A DNA stretch of 64,000 nucleotides. Source: G965276765 sp965276765 (GTDB lineage: Bacteria > Actinomycetota > Acidimicrobiia > Acidimicrobiales > Palsa-688). Both the position numbers and the translations under genes were made by a program. The DNA lies in assembly GCA_965276765.1 (NCBI GenBank), contig OZ255627.1, positions 3,100,001 through 3,164,000 on the forward strand, written 5' to 3'. Shown here piece after piece: positions 61,024 through 64,000 of the stretch (positions within the stretch are counted from its first letter, which is position 1; each line of letters starts with the position of its first letter). The notes beneath the pieces were generated by a model that saw only the letters and a program-made list of their open reading frames with translations, did not search any database and was not told the origin of the DNA.

Positions 61024-62874
61024 TCAGCTCGGGTCGACGTCGATCCGGCAGAGCAGTTCGTCGATGCCGACCGACTGACCGACGGTGGCAACCAGCCCGG
61101 TGACCGTCCCCCCCATGGGGGCGAGGACGGCGTTTTGCATCTTCATGGCCTCGACGACGGCGACGACGTCGCCCCTGTCGACGCGGTCGCCCTCGCCGAC
61201 CGCCACCTCGATCACCGTCCCCTGCATCGGCGCCAGCACGGCGTTGTCACCGGTGCCGTCGGCGTCGCCGGGTCCGGCCTGCGCTGAGTCGGCCCGCCGC
61301 GCCGTCAGGTCGTCGGCGCTCAGGTGACCGGCTCGGGCGAGGGTGGCGAGGCCGGGGACGGCGACCTCGAGGCGTCGTCCTCCGATCCTGACGGCGATCC
61401 TCGGAGCGGCACCGGGGTCACCGGACTCACCCGAGTCACCGGAGTCACCGGGGTCACCGGCGTTACCGGCGTCACCATCGACATCGGGTTCGCCCGAGGG
61501 GAGACGGGTGGGGTCGAAGTCCTCCTCGATCCAGCGGGTGTGGACCGAGAACCCCTCGCCATCACCGACGAAGGCGTCCGCACGGACGAGGGCCCGGTGG
61601 AAGGGGAGCACCGTGGCGACGCCATCGACGGTCATCTCGTCGAGGACGCGACGGGACCGTTCGAGCGCCTCGGCGCGGTCCTTGCCCCTGACGATCACCT
61701 TGGCGAGCAGCGAGTCCCACTGGCCGCCCACGATGCTGCCTGACTCGACGCCGGCGTCGACCCTGACCCCGGGACCGCCGGGCGCCACGAAGCGAGTGAC
61801 GGTGCCGGCGCCGGGGACGAAGCCCCGTCGAGGATCCTCGGCATTGATGCGAAATTCGATGGCGTGGCCCCTCGGATCGGGCGTGGCCTCCAGACCTAAA
61901 GGCTCGCCGGCGGCGATGCGGAGCTGTTCGCGGACCAGGTCGACGCCCGAGGTCTCCTCCGTGACGGGGTGCTCGACCTGGAGGCGGGCGTTGACCTCGA
62001 GAAACGACACCGTGCCGTCCTCTCCGAGCAGGTACTCGACGGTTCCGGCCCCGTGGTATCCGGCTTCGATGCCGATGGCGCGCGCCGAGGCGTGGATCGT
62101 GGCGCGCTTGGCGTCGGTCAAGAACGGCGCCGGGGCCTCCTCGACGAGCTTCTGGTGACGGCGTTGCAGCGAGCAGTCGCGCGTTCCGACTGTGACGACG
62201 TTGCCGTGGAGATCGCCGAGGATCTGAGCCTCGACGTGACGGGCCCGCTCCAGGTACCGCTCTACGAGGCACTCACCGCGACCGAAGGCGGCCGTGGCCT
62301 CGCCGACGGCCGCGGCGAAGAGGGCGGGGATCTCCTCCATCGACCTGGCGACCCTGAGCCCGCGGCCACCGCCCCCGAAGGCGGCCTTGATCGCCACCGG
62401 CAGGCCGTGTTCGGCGGCGAAGGCGACCACATCCTCGGGCCCCTCGAGCGGGTCGGTGCCGCCGGCCACGAGGGGGGCTCCGACGCTCGCCGCCAGGCGT
62501 CGGGCGGCGATCTTGTCGCCGAGGAGCCTCAGGGTCGTGGGGCTCGGGCCTATCCAGGTGATCCCGGCGTCGATCACCGCCGAGGCCAGCTCCGGGCTTT
62601 CGGACAAGAACCCGTACCCGGGATGGAACGCATCGGCCCCGCTGGCGGTGCAGGCTTCCACCAGGCGGTCAGCGTCGAGGTAGGTGTCGGCCGGCGCCTG
62701 GCCCGGCAGCGAGACCACCTCGTCGGCGAGGCGGCTGTAGGGGGCGCTGCGCTCGGTATCCGGGCAGCACGCCACGCTGCCAAGTCCGGCGTCGCGACAG
62801 GCCCTGATGACTCGCACGGCGATCTCGCCCCGGTTGGCGACGAAGACCTTGGCCAACGGGCGAGGTGCCGTCAC
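61024..62874 (-). CDS. Acyl-CoA carboxylase alpha subunit: biotin carboxylase plus biotin carrier domain
   Basis: A 616-residue AccA-type subunit of an acetyl-, propionyl- or methylcrotonyl-CoA carboxylase. Biotin carboxylase domain (about 1-450) with KVFVANRGEIAVRVIRACRDAG, the ATP-grasp loop KAAFGGGGRGLRVA, and FLEVNARLQVEHPVTEETSGVDLVREQ; a linker with Gly/Asp-rich repeats (GDPGDSGDSGESGDPG); and a C-terminal biotinyl domain with the biotin lysine in EAMKMQ. GTG start overlaps the CitE-like stop. Part of the operon beta subunit - CitE-like - alpha subunit. Confidence 0.93.
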   Translation of the reverse strand: MTAPRPLAKVFVANRGEIAVRVIRACRDAGLGSVACCPDTERSAPYSRLADEVVSLPGQAPADTYLDADRLVEACTASGADAFHPGYGFLSESPELASAVIDAGITWIGPSPTTLRLLGDKIAARRLAASVGAPLVAGGTDPLEGPEDVVAFAAEHGLPVAIKAAFGGGGRGLRVARSMEEIPALFAAAVGEATAAFGRGECLVERYLERARHVEAQILGDLHGNVVTVGTRDCSLQRRHQKLVEEAPAPFLTDAKRATIHASARAIGIEAGYHGAGTVEYLLGEDGTVSFLEVNARLQVEHPVTEETSGVDLVREQLRIAAGEPLGLEATPDPRGHAIEFRINAEDPRRGFVPGAGTVTRFVAPGGPGVRVDAGVESGSIVGGQWDSLLAKVIVRGKDRAEALERSRRVLDEMTVDGVATVLPFHRALVRADAFVGDGEGFSVHTRWIEEDFDPTRLPSGEPDVDGDAGNAGDPGDSGDSGESGDPGAAPRIAVRIGGRRLEVAVPGLATLARAGHLSADDLTARRADSAQAGPGDADGTGDNAVLAPMQGTVIEVAVGEGDRVDRGDVVAVVEAMKMQNAVLAPMGGTVTGLVATVGQSVGIDELLCRIDVDPS

Positions 62875-63761
62875 CGTCCCTGGTCCGGTGTGGACGGGCC
62901 GTCGACCCGGCGACGGGCGAGCACTTGGAGGGCCATGCGCACGTGGACCTCGTCGACCATCTCCCCGTCGACGGCCGCCGCGCCTTGACCCGCCGCGGCC
63001 ACGACCCGCTCGGCCCGCTCGACCTCGGCCGGTGACGGGCTGAACACCGAATGGGCGAGTGGCACCTGTTTGGGGTGGACGCAGATCTTCCCTGTGTACC
63101 CGAGAGTGAGGCCCACGCCGGCGTCGTCGACGAAGCGAGCGTCGTCGTGGATAGCCACCACCGTCTGGTCGATGACGGCCACGCCGGCCAGCCGTCCCGA
63201 CATGGCCACCAAGCTTCGGGCGTACAGCACCTCGTTGCCGGCGTCGGTGCGCCGGCCACCCAGGTCGGCGATGAAGTCCTCGGCGCCGAAGTAGGCGGCG
63301 CTGACCCCGGCGGCGAGCAGCTCCCGGGAGTCGGCGACACCCCTCACGGTCTCGACGCCCACGAGGACCGCGGCGTCGCGACGGCCGTGGCGTTCGAGGA
63401 TGGCCCGCGACCCGGCCAGGTCCTCGACCTTGTCGTACTTGGGCAGCACGATGCCGGCCGCGGCGGTTGCCGCCACGGCGGCGACGTCGTCGTCAAACCA
63501 CGGCGAGCCCGGCGGGTTGACCCGCACGAGCACCACCGGCTCGCCGGCGCCACCGGTCACGAGGGGACCGAGGGCGTCGATCGTCGCCGCCCGGGCCGAC
63601 TCCTTGTCCGCCACGGGGACGGCGTCCTCGAGGTCGATGACCACGGCGTCGGGGTTCGACCGGCCGACCTTGGCGATCATGTCGGGCCGATGCCCGGGAA
63701 CGAAGAGCAGGCTGCGGGGAGGGTGGCTCGCGATTGGATCGGAGGTGCCGGGCGCGACCAC
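62871..63761 (-). CDS. HpcH/HpaI aldolase / CitE-like beta-hydroxyacyl-CoA lyase
   Basis: A 296-residue TIM-barrel lyase with RSLLFVPGHRPDMIAK (about 16-31), AVVIDLEDAVP with the metal-binding acid, VLVRVNPPGSPWFDDDV, FGAEDFIADLGG and GKICVHPKQVPLAHSVFSP. Stand-alone CitE-like enzymes cleave or hydrolyse short acyl-CoAs such as 3-hydroxy-3-methylglutaryl-, citramalyl- or malyl-CoA. Between the two carboxylase subunits it resembles the mycobacterial accA1/accD1/citE leucine-catabolism locus. The GTG at 63761 starts 4 nt after the beta-subunit stop. Confidence 0.88.
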   Translation of the reverse strand: MVAPGTSDPIASHPPRSLLFVPGHRPDMIAKVGRSNPDAVVIDLEDAVPVADKESARAATIDALGPLVTGGAGEPVVLVRVNPPGSPWFDDDVAAVAATAAAGIVLPKYDKVEDLAGSRAILERHGRRDAAVLVGVETVRGVADSRELLAAGVSAAYFGAEDFIADLGGRRTDAGNEVLYARSLVAMSGRLAGVAVIDQTVVAIHDDARFVDDAGVGLTLGYTGKICVHPKQVPLAHSVFSPSPAEVERAERVVAAAGQGAAAVDGEMVDEVHVRMALQVLARRRVDGPSTPDQGR

Positions 63762-63765
63762 CGCC

Positions 63766-64000
63766 CTACACCGGGCTCACGTGATGATGGCGCCGCCGGG
63801 GTTCGCGTTCCCAGCCCTCGGCGTCGCGCAGCCGGGCCGAGAGCTCGGCTCGGAGGCCGCTCGGATCGACGACGGCGTCGACCACGAGGTCGCTGGCCAT
63901 GCGCATCAGGTTGACCTCGCTTTGCTGCTCGGCGATCCGGGCGGCCAGGTAGGCGTCTCTCTCCTGGTCATCGTCCATCTCCGCCAGTCTTCGGGCGTAC
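63766..64000 (-). CDS. Acyl-CoA carboxylase beta (carboxyltransferase) subunit, C-terminal end only
   Basis: The frame enters from beyond base 64000 (in-frame codons before the internal ATG at 63978 read YARRLAE). The visible about 78 residues, MDDDQERDAYLAARIAEQQSEVN..ASDLVVDAVVDPSGLRAELSARLRDAEGW, match the extreme C-terminus of carboxyltransferase subunits such as AccD1/PccB. The rest of the gene lies outside the window. First visible gene of the carboxylase/CitE operon. Confidence 0.8.
   Translation of the reverse strand, partial: YARRLAEMDDDQERDAYLAARIAEQQSEVNLMRMASDLVVDAVVDPSGLRAELSARLRDAEGWEREPRRRHHHVSPV

Overview
The window is GC-rich DNA (near 70 percent G+C by eye) from a high-GC Gram-positive bacterium, most likely an actinobacterium of the Acidimicrobiia type. 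The evidence is a class II DAHP synthase, an AccA1/AccD1/CitE-like acyl-CoA carboxylase unit, the paired TIGR03960/TIGR03936 radical SAM genes, the housekeeping order from tig to rsfS, and many GTG starts with a TANNNT box 6 to 11 nt upstream. The assignment comes from gene content only; there is no rRNA in the window.

Layout. 1-6121 (all minus): a glycosyltransferase cut by the left edge, an alpha/beta hydrolase, a secreted Kelch protein and a membrane GGDEF-EAL protein. 6122-7480: a mostly non-coding stretch of lower GC, with a tiny ORF of pentapeptide repeats and two tRNA genes (Gly-TCC, Pro-TGG). 7481-33135: a long plus-strand core: tig-clpP-clpX-folC, a solitary AbiEi/DUF559-like gene, ndk, the rod-shape genes mreBCD-mrdA-rodA, two radical SAM-associated genes, RNase E/G, rplU-rpmA-obgE-proB, a 6-phosphogluconate dehydrogenase, pspA (minus), proA and a MoxR ATPase, followed by its VWA partner. 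34710-36527: an insertion sequence with a frameshifted transposase, lying inside a palindromic repeat. 36678-41883: sulfur assimilation (cysH, siroheme reductase) and class II DAHP synthase on the minus strand, then nadD, a small membrane protein and rsfS.

41980-64000 is metabolic accessory content: a P450; an oligopeptide-type ABC transporter operon (minus); a Cys/Met-metabolism PLP enzyme overlapping a PucR regulator; a sarcosine-oxidase-like flavoenzyme next to a Rieske oxygenase (probably N-demethylation); a 55-codon gene divergent from an ArsR-type regulator; an ECF sigma factor with a membrane-anchored propeller partner; a decayed AI-2E transporter; two overlapping acyl-adenylating enzymes; and an acyl-CoA carboxylase/CitE operon running off the right edge, probably for leucine or branched acyl-CoA breakdown.

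The strongest unusual signals are: (1) a 47-codon ORF of GLSAR repeats whose units differ only at third codon positions; (2) a palindromic repeat family with a 9-nt loop, one copy upstream of the DUF559-like gene and another split by the insertion sequence with a readable 5-bp target duplication; (3) an AMP-binding enzyme lacking the usual catalytic lysine; (4) a perfect 16-bp palindrome spanning the start of the ArsR-type gene.
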